Of a DNA stretch of 64,000 nt, positions 37,567 through 47,109 are shown in pieces. How positions within the stretch are numbered: position 1 is the first letter of the stretch; each line of letters begins with the position of its first letter. The DNA lies in contig NZ_CP075691.1 in NCBI RefSeq assembly GCF_020026305.1, positions 2,976,001-3,040,000 of the forward strand. The letters are read 5' to 3'. A model generated the notes under the pieces. That model worked only from the letters and a program-made list of their open reading frames with translations, was not told the origin of the DNA and ran no database searches. This DNA comes from Streptomyces sp. 135 (GTDB taxonomy: Bacteria; Actinomycetota; Actinomycetes; Streptomycetales; Streptomycetaceae). The translations under genes and the position numbers were made by a program.

Positions 37567-38745
37567 ATGGCAGCGGGAGGCAGCACGCCGGGAACCCCGG
37601 GTACGCCGCGCGTCCTGCGCGCCATGAACGACCGCGCCGTCCTGGACCTGCTGGTCGCCCACGGCCCCCTCACCCGCACCCGCATCGGTGAGCTGACGGG
37701 CCTGTCCAAGCCGACCACCTCGCAGCTCCTCGGGCGGCTCGAAGCCGCCGGGCTCGTGCACACCACCGGCAGCCTCAGCGGGCGGCCGGGGCCCAACGCC
37801 CTGCTGTACGAGATCGACCCCGGCGCCGGGCACGTCGCGGCGCTGTCCGCCGACCCGACCGGCATCACCGCCCTCGTCGCCGACATCACCGGCACCGTCC
37901 TCGGCACCGAGCGTGTGGAGGCCGACGCCATCGCCGACGACGTGCGCCACCGCACCGCCCAGCTCGTCGCGGAGGCCGTCGACGGAGCGCTGCGCCAGGC
38001 GGGCCTCGGCCACGACGACCTGCGGGCCGCCGTCATCGGCACCCCCGGCGCCATCGACCCGCACACCGGCCAGCTGCGCTACGCCCCGCACCTGCCGGGC
38101 TGGCACTCGCGGACGCTGCGCGACGACCTCGCCGCCGTCCTCGGCACCCCCGTCGACATCGAGAACGACGTGAACCTGGCCGCCGTCGCCGAGCAGTACG
38201 AAGGCGCCGCCCAAGACCACGACAACTACGTCCTGACGTGGCTCGACGAAGGCGTCGGCGCCGCCATCGTGCTCGGCGGCACCCTGCTGCGCGGCGCCAC
38301 CGGCGGCGCGGGCGAGATCGGCTACATGCCGCTGCCGGACGCCCCCCTGGTGCGCAGAGGCTCGCAGGAGAACCGCGACGGCGGCGGTGACGGTGGCTTC
38401 GAAAGCCTCGTCTCCGCGTACGTCGTGCGGGAACTCGGGGGCCCGGGCGGGACGCTGGCGGACGTCATGGCCGACGACGGCACGCTCGGCGAAGTCGCGC
38501 GGCGCATCGCCACCGGCATCGCCGCCGTCGTCGCCGTCGTGGACCCCGAACTCGTCGTGCTCTCCGGTTCCGTGGCCCAGGCGGGCGGCGACAAACTGCG
38601 CGCCAGGGTCGAGGAGGAGCTGACCGGGCTCGCGCTGCCCCGCCCGGAGATCCGCATCAGCGAACTGAACGGCGACCCGATCCTCACCGGCGCCCTCCGC
38701 TCCGCCCTCACCCAGGCCCGGGACCAGGTCTTCGACACCGCCTGA
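37567..38745 (+). CDS. csnR: ROK-family repressor of chitosan-oligosaccharide genes
   Basis: 392 residues. The N-terminal winged HTH (TRTRIGELTGLSKPTTSQLL) is followed by a ROK sugar-kinase-like domain (AVIGTPGAIDPHTGQ, IENDVNLAAVAEQ, EGVGAAIVLGG, GEIGYMP). The ROK zinc-binding Cys cluster that usually follows GE-GH is absent, as in other sugar-sensing repressors without kinase activity. It is first in a six-gene run with an importer, a GH4 enzyme and a kinase, the same order as csnR-K of S. coelicolor. It is expected to repress until glucosamine oligomers enter. ATG 37567 follows GGGCAGG; upstream in-frame codons have no support. Confidence 0.9.
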   Translation: MAAGGSTPGTPGTPRVLRAMNDRAVLDLLVAHGPLTRTRIGELTGLSKPTTSQLLGRLEAAGLVHTTGSLSGRPGPNALLYEIDPGAGHVAALSADPTGITALVADITGTVLGTERVEADAIADDVRHRTAQLVAEAVDGALRQAGLGHDDLRAAVIGTPGAIDPHTGQLRYAPHLPGWHSRTLRDDLAAVLGTPVDIENDVNLAAVAEQYEGAAQDHDNYVLTWLDEGVGAAIVLGGTLLRGATGGAGEIGYMPLPDAPLVRRGSQENRDGGGDGGFESLVSAYVVRELGGPGGTLADVMADDGTLGEVARRIATGIAAVVAVVDPELVVLSGSVAQAGGDKLRARVEEELTGLALPRPEIRISELNGDPILTGALRSALTQARDQVFDTA

Positions 38746-38807
38746 GCCCCGCCCTCCCAGCCCGTAGCCCCGTAGCTCCCTCCTCCTCCCCGTAAAGGAA
38801 GCCCGCC

Positions 38808-40148
38808 ATGCCGCGATGGCGCATGTCCACCTGCGCGTCCGCGGCGCTCGCCGCAGCCGGCCTGTTGCTCTCCGGCTGCGCCAACCCGAGCGTCGGCAGC
38901 GCGAACGACGACCCGACCAAGCCGGTCACCCTGAAGTTCTGGCACGGCTGGGCCACGCCCGGCGAGGTCAAGGCCGTCGACGACAGCATCGAGCGGTTCG
39001 AGAAGCTGCATCCCAACATCAGGGTGGAGTCGACCGGGAACGTCACCGACACCACCGTCAACCAGGCGCTGCGCGCGGGCGGCGACAAGGCCCCGGATGT
39101 GGTGTCATCCTTCACCACCAACAACGTCGGGCAGTACTGCGACTCCGGGATGTGGGTCGACCTCGACCCCTTCATGAAGAAGACCGGCGTCGACAAGCGC
39201 GAGGTCTTCCCCAAGACGCTGCTCGACTACACCAGCTACCAGGGCAATCAGTGCGCCCTCCCCCTCCTCGCCGACGCCTTCGGCATGTATTACAACAAGG
39301 ACGCCTTCGAAGAGGCCGGCATCGAGCGGCCGCCGCGCACGATGTCCGAGTTCGAGCGGGTCGCCAAGAAGCTCACCGTGCGCCGCGGCGAGGACTCGTA
39401 CGAGCGGGTCGGGTACATGCCCAACTTCCGGCTCTACCAGAACAGTCCGGACCGCCTCTTCGCGCAGTGGGGACCCAAGTACTTCGACGCGGACGGAAAT
39501 TCGCGGCTCGCCGAGGAACCGGCGACGTACGACTTCCTGAAGACCGCCCGCCAGCTCGCCGACGCCCAGGGCGGCTTCGACGACCTGGAGAAGTTCCGGC
39601 TGACCTTCGGCGACGAGATGTCCAGCCAGAACGCCTTCCTCACGGGCAAGCTCGCCATGCACCTGGACGGCGAGTGGCGCGGTCTCATGCTCAAGGACGC
39701 CAAGGCCGACTTCGACTGGGGGGTCGCGCCGCTGCCCGTCCCCGACGACCAGGCGGACACCTACGGACGCGGCTTCATCACCGGCACGGTCGCCGGCATC
39801 GCGCACAGCAGCAAGCACCAGAACGCGGCGTGGGAGCTGGTGAGGTTCCTGACCACCGACACCGATCAGGTGGTGGACTTCGCCAACGCCATCCACAACG
39901 TGCCGTCCACGTACGCGGCGCTCAAGTCCCCGCGCCTGGACGCCGATCCGACGTTCCGCACCTTCTTCAAGATCCTGGAGAACAAGCACAGCGAGGCCCT
40001 GCCGCCCTCCACGAACGGCGGCTCCTACATCGTCTCGCTTGCGGACTTCGCGTACTCCGTCGAAGCCGGGCGCGCGGGAGACCTGCGCGCGGGCCTGAAG
40101 AAGCTCGACGACCAGATCGACGCCGACACGCTCCAGTCGAAGAGCTGA
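38808..40148 (+). CDS. csnE: Chitosan-oligosaccharide ABC transporter, substrate-binding lipoprotein
   Basis: 446 residues of the extracellular solute-binding family 1. The signal peptide ends in LLLSGC with the lipidated Cys at residue 24. The body (TLKFWHGWATPGEVKAVDDS, then DVVSSFTTNNVGQYCDSGMW) has the fold of sugar-binding proteins. It lies outside the membrane and delivers oligosaccharide to CsnF/CsnG. ATG 38808 follows AAAGGAAG. It is 62 bases after csnR and 13 before csnF, in one operon. Substrate assignment (glucosamine oligomers) rests on operon order. Confidence 0.9.
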   Translation: MPRWRMSTCASAALAAAGLLLSGCANPSVGSANDDPTKPVTLKFWHGWATPGEVKAVDDSIERFEKLHPNIRVESTGNVTDTTVNQALRAGGDKAPDVVSSFTTNNVGQYCDSGMWVDLDPFMKKTGVDKREVFPKTLLDYTSYQGNQCALPLLADAFGMYYNKDAFEEAGIERPPRTMSEFERVAKKLTVRRGEDSYERVGYMPNFRLYQNSPDRLFAQWGPKYFDADGNSRLAEEPATYDFLKTARQLADAQGGFDDLEKFRLTFGDEMSSQNAFLTGKLAMHLDGEWRGLMLKDAKADFDWGVAPLPVPDDQADTYGRGFITGTVAGIAHSSKHQNAAWELVRFLTTDTDQVVDFANAIHNVPSTYAALKSPRLDADPTFRTFFKILENKHSEALPPSTNGGSYIVSLADFAYSVEAGRAGDLRAGLKKLDDQIDADTLQSKS

Positions 40149-40161
40149 GGACCCCTGCGCC

Positions 40162-41103
40162 ATGGCACGTTCCCTGACACTCTCCCGCCCCGCGCGCCGC
40201 AGACTGCGCACGCTCGGCTTCCTCTCCCCCTGGCTGGTCGGCTTCAGCGTCTTCTTCGCGTACCCGCTGATCGCGACCGTCTACTTCTCCTTCATGCACT
40301 ACAACCAGATCAAGGAGCCCACCTTCGTGGGCCTCAGGAACTGGACGTACGTGTTCGACCAGATGCCGCTCTTCGGGCCCGCCCTGTGGAACACCCTGTG
40401 GCTGGTCGTGATCATGGTGGCGCTGCGGGTGGTCTTCGGGCTCTCGCTCGGACTGCTCATCACGAAGATCAAGACAGGCGCCGGGTTCTTCCGCACCGCC
40501 TTCTACATCCCGTACCTGGCCCCGCCGGTGGCCGCCACCGTCGCCTTCGTCTTCCTGCTCAACCCGGGCACGGGCCCGGTCAACGAGATCCTCGGCACGA
40601 TGGGGATCTCCGGGCCCAACTGGTTCAACGACCCGGACACCGCCAAGCCCTCGCTGGTGCTGCTCTCCCTGTGGGGCATCGGCGACCTGATGGTGATCTT
40701 CATGGCCGCGCTGCTCGACGTACCCAAGGAGCAGTACGAGGCCGCGGAACTGGACGGCGCCGGGGCATGGGCCAAGTTCCGCTACGTCACCTGGCCCTCG
40801 ATCACGCCGATCGTGATGTTCGCGGTGGTCACGGGTGTCGTGCAGACCATGCAGTACTACACGCAGGCCCTGGTCGCGGGGAAGGTGGCCTCCGGCGTCA
40901 ACATCGGCCCCGGCTCGGTGATCCAGCCCGGCTATCCGGAGCACTCGACCCTCACGGTCCCCCAGCTCGTCTACTCGATGGGCTTCCAGAACTTCAACAC
41001 CGGCGCCGCGTGCGTGCTCTCGCTCGTGCTCTTCGCCATCGCCATGGCCGTGACGATGCTCCTGATGCGCAAGCGCTCCGGACTGCTCTCGGCGGAGGAC
41101 TGA
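40162..41103 (+). CDS. csnF: Chitosan-oligosaccharide ABC transporter permease 1
   Basis: 313 residues, six membrane helices, MalF-type permease. The EAA loop contacting the ATPase is EQYEAAELDGAGAWAKFR followed by WPSITP. It begins 13 bases after csnE and ends 6 bases before csnG. No ATPase gene is in the operon; as with other Streptomyces sugar importers the shared MsiK ATPase elsewhere in the genome is the expected energy source (established for several CUT1 systems, inferred here). Confidence 0.92.
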   Translation: MARSLTLSRPARRRLRTLGFLSPWLVGFSVFFAYPLIATVYFSFMHYNQIKEPTFVGLRNWTYVFDQMPLFGPALWNTLWLVVIMVALRVVFGLSLGLLITKIKTGAGFFRTAFYIPYLAPPVAATVAFVFLLNPGTGPVNEILGTMGISGPNWFNDPDTAKPSLVLLSLWGIGDLMVIFMAALLDVPKEQYEAAELDGAGAWAKFRYVTWPSITPIVMFAVVTGVVQTMQYYTQALVAGKVASGVNIGPGSVIQPGYPEHSTLTVPQLVYSMGFQNFNTGAACVLSLVLFAIAMAVTMLLMRKRSGLLSAED

Positions 41104-41109
41104 GGACTC

Positions 41110-42018
41110 ATGACGACTACCGCTCTCAGCGCGCCGGCCGCGCCCGAACGCACCGCCGCCCCGCTCCGGGGCCCCGCCGCAGCCCGCGCCCGCCGCAAGC
41201 GGATCCTGCACTGGATCGCCGTACACAGTGTGGCGATCGCGGTCGCGCTGCTGTTCGTCCTGCCGTTCGTCTTCGTCTTCCTGACGTCGGTGATGAGCGA
41301 CTCCCAGGCGATGAGCGGCGAGCTGTGGCCGGACTCCTGGCACTGGTCCAACTACAAGACGGTGTTCGACACACCCGGCTTCCTGGACTGGTGGCGCAAT
41401 TCGCTCCTGTACGCGGGGCTCGGCACCCTCCTCACGGTCTGCTCGGCGATCCCCGTGGCGTACGCGCTCGCCAAGTTCCGCTTCCGCGGCCGGCGCACCG
41501 CGATGATGCTCGTCATCTCCACGATGATGCTGCCGCCGCAGGTCATCGTGATCCCGATGTACCTGGTGTGGGCGCAGCAGCTGCACCTGTCGGGCACGCT
41601 GTGGCCGCTGATCATCCCGATGGCGTTCGGTGACGCGTACTCGATCTTCCTGCTGCGGCAGTTCCTCCTGACCATTCCCAAGGAGTACATAGAGTCGGCG
41701 AAGGTGGACGGCTGCGGGGAGTTCCGCACCATGGTCAAGATCGTGGTGCCGATGGCCAAGCCCGGCATCGCCGCCATCGCGCTCTTCCAGTTCTTCTACT
41801 GCTGGAACGACTACTTCGGGCCGCAGATCTACGCGGCCCAGAACCCCGGCGCGTGGACTCTTTCGTACGGCCTCGAGTCCTTCAAGAGCGCCCACAGCGT
41901 CAACTGGAACCTGACCATGGCGGCGACACTGCTCGTCATGGCGCCGGTCATCCTCGTCTTCTTCTTCGCACAGAAGGCCTTCGTCGAAGGCGTCACCCTC
42001 ACCGGAGTAAAGGGCTGA
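41110..42018 (+). CDS. csnG: Chitosan-oligosaccharide ABC transporter permease 2
   Basis: 302 residues, six helices, MalG-type permease. The N-terminal tail is Ala/Pro/Arg-rich, helix 1 is SVAIAVALLFVLPFVFVFL, and the EAA loop reads KEYIESAKVDGCGEFRTM. It pairs with CsnF to form the pore. ATG 41110 is behind GAGGACTC; the stop is 8 bases before csnH, so translation is continuous. Confidence 0.92.
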   Translation: MTTTALSAPAAPERTAAPLRGPAAARARRKRILHWIAVHSVAIAVALLFVLPFVFVFLTSVMSDSQAMSGELWPDSWHWSNYKTVFDTPGFLDWWRNSLLYAGLGTLLTVCSAIPVAYALAKFRFRGRRTAMMLVISTMMLPPQVIVIPMYLVWAQQLHLSGTLWPLIIPMAFGDAYSIFLLRQFLLTIPKEYIESAKVDGCGEFRTMVKIVVPMAKPGIAAIALFQFFYCWNDYFGPQIYAAQNPGAWTLSYGLESFKSAHSVNWNLTMAATLLVMAPVILVFFFAQKAFVEGVTLTGVKG

Positions 42019-42026
42019 GACACGTA

Positions 42027-43292
42027 ATGAAGCTCGCAGTGGTCGGCGGAGGGTCGACCTACACACCCGAACTCATCGACGGCTTCGCCCGTTTGAGGGA
42101 CACCTTGCCGATCGAGGAACTGGTCCTCGTCGACCCGGCCGCGGACCGGCTCGAACTCGTGGGCGGCCTCGCGCGGCGGATCTTCGCCAAGCAGGGCCAT
42201 CCGGGGCGCATCGTCACCACGTCCGACGTGGACGCGGGCGTCGCCGACGCCGACGCGGTCCTCCTTCAGCTGCGCGTCGGCGGGCAGGCGGCCCGGCAGC
42301 AGGACGAGACGTGGCCGCTGGAGTGCGGCTGCGTCGGCCAGGAGACGACCGGGGCGGGCGGCCTCGCGAAGGCGCTGCGCACGGTACCGGTGGTCCTGGA
42401 CATCGCCGAGCGCGTACGGCGCACCAACCCGGACGCCTGGATCATCGACTTCACCAACCCGGTCGGCATCGTGACGCGGGCGCTGCTCCAGGCCGGGCAC
42501 AAGGCGGTCGGACTGTGCAACGTGGCGATCGGCTTCCAGCGGAAGTTCGCGAAGCTGCTCGACGTCGCGCCGGGGCAGGTGCATCTCGATCACGTGGGGC
42601 TCAACCACCTGACGTGGGAGACGGGCGTACGCATCGGGGGTCCGGGCGGCGACGACGTGCTGCCCAAGCTGCTGGCCGAGCACGGGGACGCGGTCGCCGA
42701 GGACCTGCACATGCCGCGCGAGATCGTCGACCGGCTCGGCGTCGTGCCCTCGTACTACCTGCGCTACTACTACCAGCACGACGCGGTGGTGGAGGAGCTG
42801 CGGACCAAGCCGTCACGGGCCGCCGAAGTGGCGGCGATGGAGCGGCAGTTGCTGGAGATGTACGGGGACCCGGCGCTCGACGAGAAGCCGGAGCTGCTGG
42901 CCAAGCGCGGCGGCGCCTTCTACTCCGAGGCGGCCGTGGACCTGGCGGCTTCGCTGCTCGGCAACGGCGGCAGCCCCTACCAGGTGGTGAACACCGTCAA
43001 CAACGGCACGCTGCCGTTCCTCCCCGACGACGCGGTCATCGAGGTGCAGGCCACGGTGGACGGCACGGGCGCGAAGCCGCTCCCGGTGGAGAAGCTGGAC
43101 CCGCTGCACTCGGGGCTGATCTCCCACGTCACCGGGTACGAGGACCTGGCGCTCCGGGCGGCCCTGCACGGCGGCCGGAACCGCGTCTTCAAGGCGCTGC
43201 TCGCCCACCCGCTGGTCGGCCAGTACGCGTACGCGGAGGCGCTCACCGACCACCTCATCGCCCACAACCGGGAGCACCTGGCGTGGGCGTAG
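42027..43292 (+). CDS. csnH: GH4 6-phospho-glycosidase of the csn operon
   Basis: 421 residues, GH4. NAD-binding GGGSTYTPELIDGF is at residues 7-20, the metal Cys is in GLCNVAIGF and the His in GLNHLTW. GH4 enzymes use NAD+ and a divalent metal in an oxidation-elimination route and act on 6-phospho-sugars. Because uptake here is by an ABC importer, the phosphate must be added inside, presumably by the kinase encoded next. The start at ATG 42027 lies 8 bases after csnG. The last 10 bases overlap the csnK start. The assumed substrate is phosphorylated glucosamine oligomer. Confidence 0.9.
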   Translation: MKLAVVGGGSTYTPELIDGFARLRDTLPIEELVLVDPAADRLELVGGLARRIFAKQGHPGRIVTTSDVDAGVADADAVLLQLRVGGQAARQQDETWPLECGCVGQETTGAGGLAKALRTVPVVLDIAERVRRTNPDAWIIDFTNPVGIVTRALLQAGHKAVGLCNVAIGFQRKFAKLLDVAPGQVHLDHVGLNHLTWETGVRIGGPGGDDVLPKLLAEHGDAVAEDLHMPREIVDRLGVVPSYYLRYYYQHDAVVEELRTKPSRAAEVAAMERQLLEMYGDPALDEKPELLAKRGGAFYSEAAVDLAASLLGNGGSPYQVVNTVNNGTLPFLPDDAVIEVQATVDGTGAKPLPVEKLDPLHSGLISHVTGYEDLALRAALHGGRNRVFKALLAHPLVGQYAYAEALTDHLIAHNREHLAWA

Positions 43293-44275
43293 GCACGAGC
43301 GTGCTCGCGATCGACGCGGGCAACAGCAAGACCGACGTCGCGGTGGTCGCGGCCGACGGCCAGGTCGTCGGCGCGGCCCGCGGCGGCGGGTTCCAGCCGC
43401 CGCGGGTCGGTGTCGAACCGGCGGTGGACGTGCTGGCGGAGGCGGTGACGCGGGCGCTCGCCCAGGCGGGCGCCGACACCGTCGGCCACGTGTCGGCGTG
43501 CCTGGCCAACGCCGACCTCCCGGTGGAGGAGCGGGAGTTGGCGCGGGCGCTGCGCCGGCGCGGCTGGGGCACGTCGGCGCAGGTCTACAACGACACCTTC
43601 GCGGTGCTGCGCGCCGGGCTCCTGGAGGACGCGGAGCCGCGGGGCGTCGCCGTGGTGTGCGGCGCGGGCATCAACTGCGTCGGCATGCTGCCCGACGGAC
43701 GCACCGCCCGCTTCCCCGCGATCGGCCGCATCTCCGGCGACTGGGGCGGGGGCGGCGGCCTCGCCGAGGAGGCGCTGTGGCACGCGGCGCGCGCCGAGGA
43801 CGGCCGCGGCGGCCCGACCGCACTGCGGGAGGCGCTGCCCGCGCACTTCGGCCTCCCGTCCATGTACGCGCTGATCGAGGCGCTGCATCTGGGTCACATC
43901 GCCGCTGCTCGGCGGCATGAGTTGACACCGGTGCTCTTCGCCACGGCGGCGGCGGGCGACGCGGTGGCGCGCTCGCTGGTGGACCGGATGGCCGATGAGG
44001 TCGTCGCCATGTCGACCGTGGCGCTCGACCGCCTGGCTCTGCTCGACGAGGAGGCCCCGGTACTGCTCGGCGGCAGCGTACTGGCCGCCCGCCACCCTCA
44101 ACTGGACCACCGCGTCCGCCTGTTGCTCTCCGAACGGGCCCCCAAGGCCCAACCACGCGTGGTCACGGCCCGCCCGGTCCTGGGCGCGGCCCTACTCGGC
44201 CTCGACCAGGCAGGGGCACCCTCCGAGACGTACGCACGCGTACGAAGCCATTACGAAGGGGGCACGCGGGACTGA
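43283..44275 (+). CDS. csnK: BadF/BadG-type sugar kinase of the csn operon
   Basis: 330 residues. The ATP-binding phosphate-1 motif is AIDAGNSKTDVAVVAADG, phosphate-2 is VAVVCGAGINCVGM, and GDWGGGGGLAEEAL follows, as in N-acetylglucosamine/glucosamine kinases of the BadF/BadG/BcrA family. GTG 43283, 8 bases after GGGAG, overlaps the end of csnH, indicating coupled translation. It probably phosphorylates glucosamine oligomers or glucosamine for CsnH and later metabolism. A terminator covers its stop codon. Confidence 0.88.
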   Translation: MGVGTSVLAIDAGNSKTDVAVVAADGQVVGAARGGGFQPPRVGVEPAVDVLAEAVTRALAQAGADTVGHVSACLANADLPVEERELARALRRRGWGTSAQVYNDTFAVLRAGLLEDAEPRGVAVVCGAGINCVGMLPDGRTARFPAIGRISGDWGGGGGLAEEALWHAARAEDGRGGPTALREALPAHFGLPSMYALIEALHLGHIAAARRHELTPVLFATAAAGDAVARSLVDRMADEVVAMSTVALDRLALLDEEAPVLLGGSVLAARHPQLDHRVRLLLSERAPKAQPRVVTARPVLGAALLGLDQAGAPSETYARVRSHYEGGTRD

Positions 44276-44297
44276 CGCACAGACAGGTCAGTCCCGC
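44266..44297 (+). terminator. Terminator of the csn operon
   Basis: GCGGGACTGAC (44266-44276) and GTCAGTCCCGC (44287-44297) form an 11-bp stem with a 10-base loop. The first arm includes the csnK stop codon. There is no T-tract, as is common in Streptomyces. Confidence 0.75.
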
Positions 44298-44340
44298 CCC
44301 GGGCCTCGCCCGACACGGCGGCGCACACCGGCGCCGGCGG

Positions 44341-44377
44341 CGGTTCCCGCGCGCGCCGTGTGCGCGGGCGGGAACCG
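44341..44377. promoter_or_regulatory. Hairpin in the leader region before the PknG cluster
   Basis: CGGTTCCCGC (44341-44350) pairs with GCGGGAACCG (44368-44377); the loop is GC-rich and can pair further. It lies between the csn terminator and the GlnX-like gene, 140 bases before its start. It may be a second terminator or a leader structure. Confidence 0.5.
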
Positions 44378-44518
44378 AACCTCTCCCCCATACGTGTTCA
44401 AAGGCAGGGATCCGCGCAAGATCGCGACAAGGCCTGTGCGGATGTCAGTCCCTGGGGCAATACTTGCGGCCGTGCACTTCTTCCCGCGCCGCGTGCGTCG
44501 GGCGGGAGGAACCGTCCG

Positions 44519-45999
44519 ATGACCAAGGGGGAGGTCGAGGTCAAGGTGACATATCCGCCGAACGGCAGCGCGGCGCCGCCAGGGCACCCGCGCAGCCCGC
44601 GCCGACGATGCCCGCCGTGCCGCCGCAGGGCCGCCGCCCGAGCGCCGCCGCCGCGCCGCGCCGTACCGCCTGGGCCGAGGGCACCGACCGGCTGCGCGCC
44701 GCCGCGACCACGGAGCCGGGCAGGCTGCGCATCATCGGTGCCGTCCTCGCCCTGCTCGTCGTGGCGTTCGGCGCGGTCACCACCTGGCAGATGACGGAGC
44801 GTTCCACCGCCGCGGACGACGTGCTGCGCCGCAGCCAGCCGCTGAGCGCCGACGCCGCGGCCATCTACCGTTCCCTGGCTGACGCCAACACCGCTGCGTC
44901 CAGCGGCTTCCTGGCGGGGGGCCAGGAACCCGCCGCCGTCCGCGACCGGTACGAGCGCGACATCGAGCGGGCCTCGCAGAAGCTCGCCACCGCCGCGGCG
45001 GCCGCCGGCTCGGACTCCTCCTCGGCCACGGCCGTCGGCAAGCTGAACAAGCTGCTGCCCCAGTACACGGGCCTGATCGAGCGCGCCCGCGCGAACAACC
45101 GCCAGGGCCTGCCGCTCGGCGGCGCCTATCTGCGCTACGCCAACGACAAGATGCAGACGCAGATGCTCCCGGCCGCCGAGAAGCTCTACAAGGCGGAGAA
45201 CGCCCGCCTGACCTCCGACTACGGCGACGCCAAGCCCTACCCGTGGTTCGCCATCTCCCTCGGCGTCCTCGCGCTCGCCGCCCTCGCCTGGGCGCAGCGC
45301 CGCAACTACCGCCGCACGAACCGGGTGTTCAACCACGGGCTGCTCGCCGCGACCGCCGCCACCACGGTCGTACTGCTCTGGCTGGTGGTCGGCCACACCT
45401 TCGCCCGCTCGGGGCTCAACGACTCGTACGACCACGGCGTGCGGTCCCTGAACGTCCTCAACGACGCCCGCATCAGCTCGCTGAAGGCGCGGGGCGACGA
45501 GAACCTCACGCTGGTCAGCCGTGGCGCGGAGACCACCGAGGTGGCGGGCGAGACCGAGGACAAGTTCGACGTCTCCTACCGCGCGCAGATGAAGCGGCTC
45601 GGCGGCGCCGAGAGCGGCCTGCTGGGCAGGGCGGCCGACCTCGCCGACGACCCGGACGGCGAGCGCCCGGTGGCCGAGGCCGCGAAGAACGTGGGCGTCT
45701 GGAAGGACCGCCACAAGGAGGCCCGCTCCAGCGACGACTCCGGTGACTACCAAGGAGCACTCGACAAGGTCATAGGCGGCAAGAACGGCCGGGGCGCCCA
45801 GCCGACCGGCGAGTGCTTCGACAACGTGGACGCGGCCCTGGACCGCGCCCTCAGGCACGAGCAGCAGGAGTTCAAGCGGGCCGCCACGGACGGCAGGGGC
45901 GCCATGACAGGACTGCCGGTCGGCGCCGCCGTGCTCGCGGTCCTCGGCGCGGCGGGCGCCGTACTCGGCATCGGCCGCAGGCTTTCGGAGTACCGGTGA
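44519..45999 (+). CDS. GlnX-like four-helix membrane sensor; apparent 1-base frameshift
   Basis: About 493 residues after correcting one missing base. The start ATG 44519 lies 8 bases after GGGAGGA. The first 20 codons are in a different frame from the rest, and one more G in the run at 44582-44584 joins them. After a Pro-rich cytoplasmic N-terminus come membrane helix 1 (IIGAVLALLVVAFGAVTTW), an outside helical domain, helices 2 and 3 (ISLGVLALAALAWA, GLLAATAATTVVLLWLVV), a second outside helical domain and helix 4. This matches GlnX of mycobacteria, which transmits amino-acid binding by GlnH to PknG. The TGA overlaps the ATG of the binding-protein gene. Confidence 0.82.
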
Positions 46000-47024
46000 T
46001 GGGGCCAGAGGTGGAAGGGGGCGCGCAGACGATGCGTACACGACGTGGCACGGTCAGGCTGCGCGGCTGGGGCGGAGTCGGTGCGATGGGGGTCGCCTGC
46101 GCCCTGACGGGTGCGCTCGCGCTGGCCCTGCCACACAAGGACGGCGGCGCGGCGACGGCCGACGCCGGCACCGGCGTCACGGTGGCCGCGCCCGCGCGCG
46201 CGGACGCCGACGACTGCAACGACCGGAGCCTGCGCCCCGCGGGCAAGGACGGCCCGGCGATCGACGCCATAAAGAACCGCGAGGTCAAGAAGCTCATCGT
46301 CGGCGTCGACCAGAACAGCTACCGCTGGGGCTACCGCGACCCGAACAAGAAGGGCGGCGAGCTCGAAGGCTTCGACATCGACCTCGCGCGCGAGATCGCC
46401 GAGGAGATCTTCGGCGACCGCGACGCCGTGGTCTTCCGCGCCATCCCCACCAACCAGCGCATCCCGGCCATCAAGAGCGGGCAGGTCGACATGGTGGTGC
46501 GCACCATGACGGTCAACTGCGAGCGCCTGAAGGACGTCGACTTCTCCACGGGGTACTTCCAGACGGGTCAGCAGGTCCTCGCCCCCAAGAAGTCCGACAT
46601 CACGGGGTACAACGAAACCCTCAAGGGCAAGAAGGTCTGTTCGGCGGCGGGCTCCATCGCCCTGGAGGAGCTAAAGAAGAAGGACTTCGGCGCCGACATC
46701 TCCACCAGGGTGCCCAACCAGCTCGACTGCCTGGTCCGGCTCCAGCTCGGTGAGGTGGACGCCGTGGTGACCGACAGCGCGCTCGCCGCGAGCCAGGCCG
46801 CGCAGGACCCGACGGTCGAGCTCAAGGGCGAGGAGCCGTTCACCACCGAGCACTACGGCGTGGCGATGAAGAAGGGCTCGGACGACCTGGTGCGCCGGGT
46901 CAACAAGGTGCTTGAGGAGTACCGCGAGGACGGGAAGAACGGCTGGCAGAAGTCCTACGACAAGTGGCTCAAGGGCGGCCTCGGCGAGGTGTCGGGCCCG
47001 CCGCGGGCCGAGTACCGCGACTGA
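45999..47024 (+). CDS. GlnH-like glutamate/aspartate-binding protein
   Basis: 341 residues from ATG 45999 (TGATG overlap with the previous stop) or 330 from ATG 46032, which gives a cleaner signal peptide (MRTRRGTVRLRG then a hydrophobic core). The periplasmic-binding-protein type 2 domain begins VGVDQNSYRWGYRD and contains GFDIDLAREIAEEIFG and the Arg of VVRTMTVNCERL. A lipobox is not convincing (GVAC), so anchoring may be by the uncleaved signal. No amino-acid permease or ATPase is nearby, so sensing rather than transport is likely, as with GlnH in the mycobacterial PknG pathway. Confidence 0.85.
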   Translation: MGPEVEGGAQTMRTRRGTVRLRGWGGVGAMGVACALTGALALALPHKDGGAATADAGTGVTVAAPARADADDCNDRSLRPAGKDGPAIDAIKNREVKKLIVGVDQNSYRWGYRDPNKKGGELEGFDIDLAREIAEEIFGDRDAVVFRAIPTNQRIPAIKSGQVDMVVRTMTVNCERLKDVDFSTGYFQTGQQVLAPKKSDITGYNETLKGKKVCSAAGSIALEELKKKDFGADISTRVPNQLDCLVRLQLGEVDAVVTDSALAASQAAQDPTVELKGEEPFTTEHYGVAMKKGSDDLVRRVNKVLEEYREDGKNGWQKSYDKWLKGGLGEVSGPPRAEYRD

Positions 47025-47109
47025 CGCGGAGACGGCCGCGACCCCCGGAGCGGACAACTGACCCGATGCGACTGAAGTGTTGCGGCAACGCAGAGCGGAG
47101 AGGTGATCG

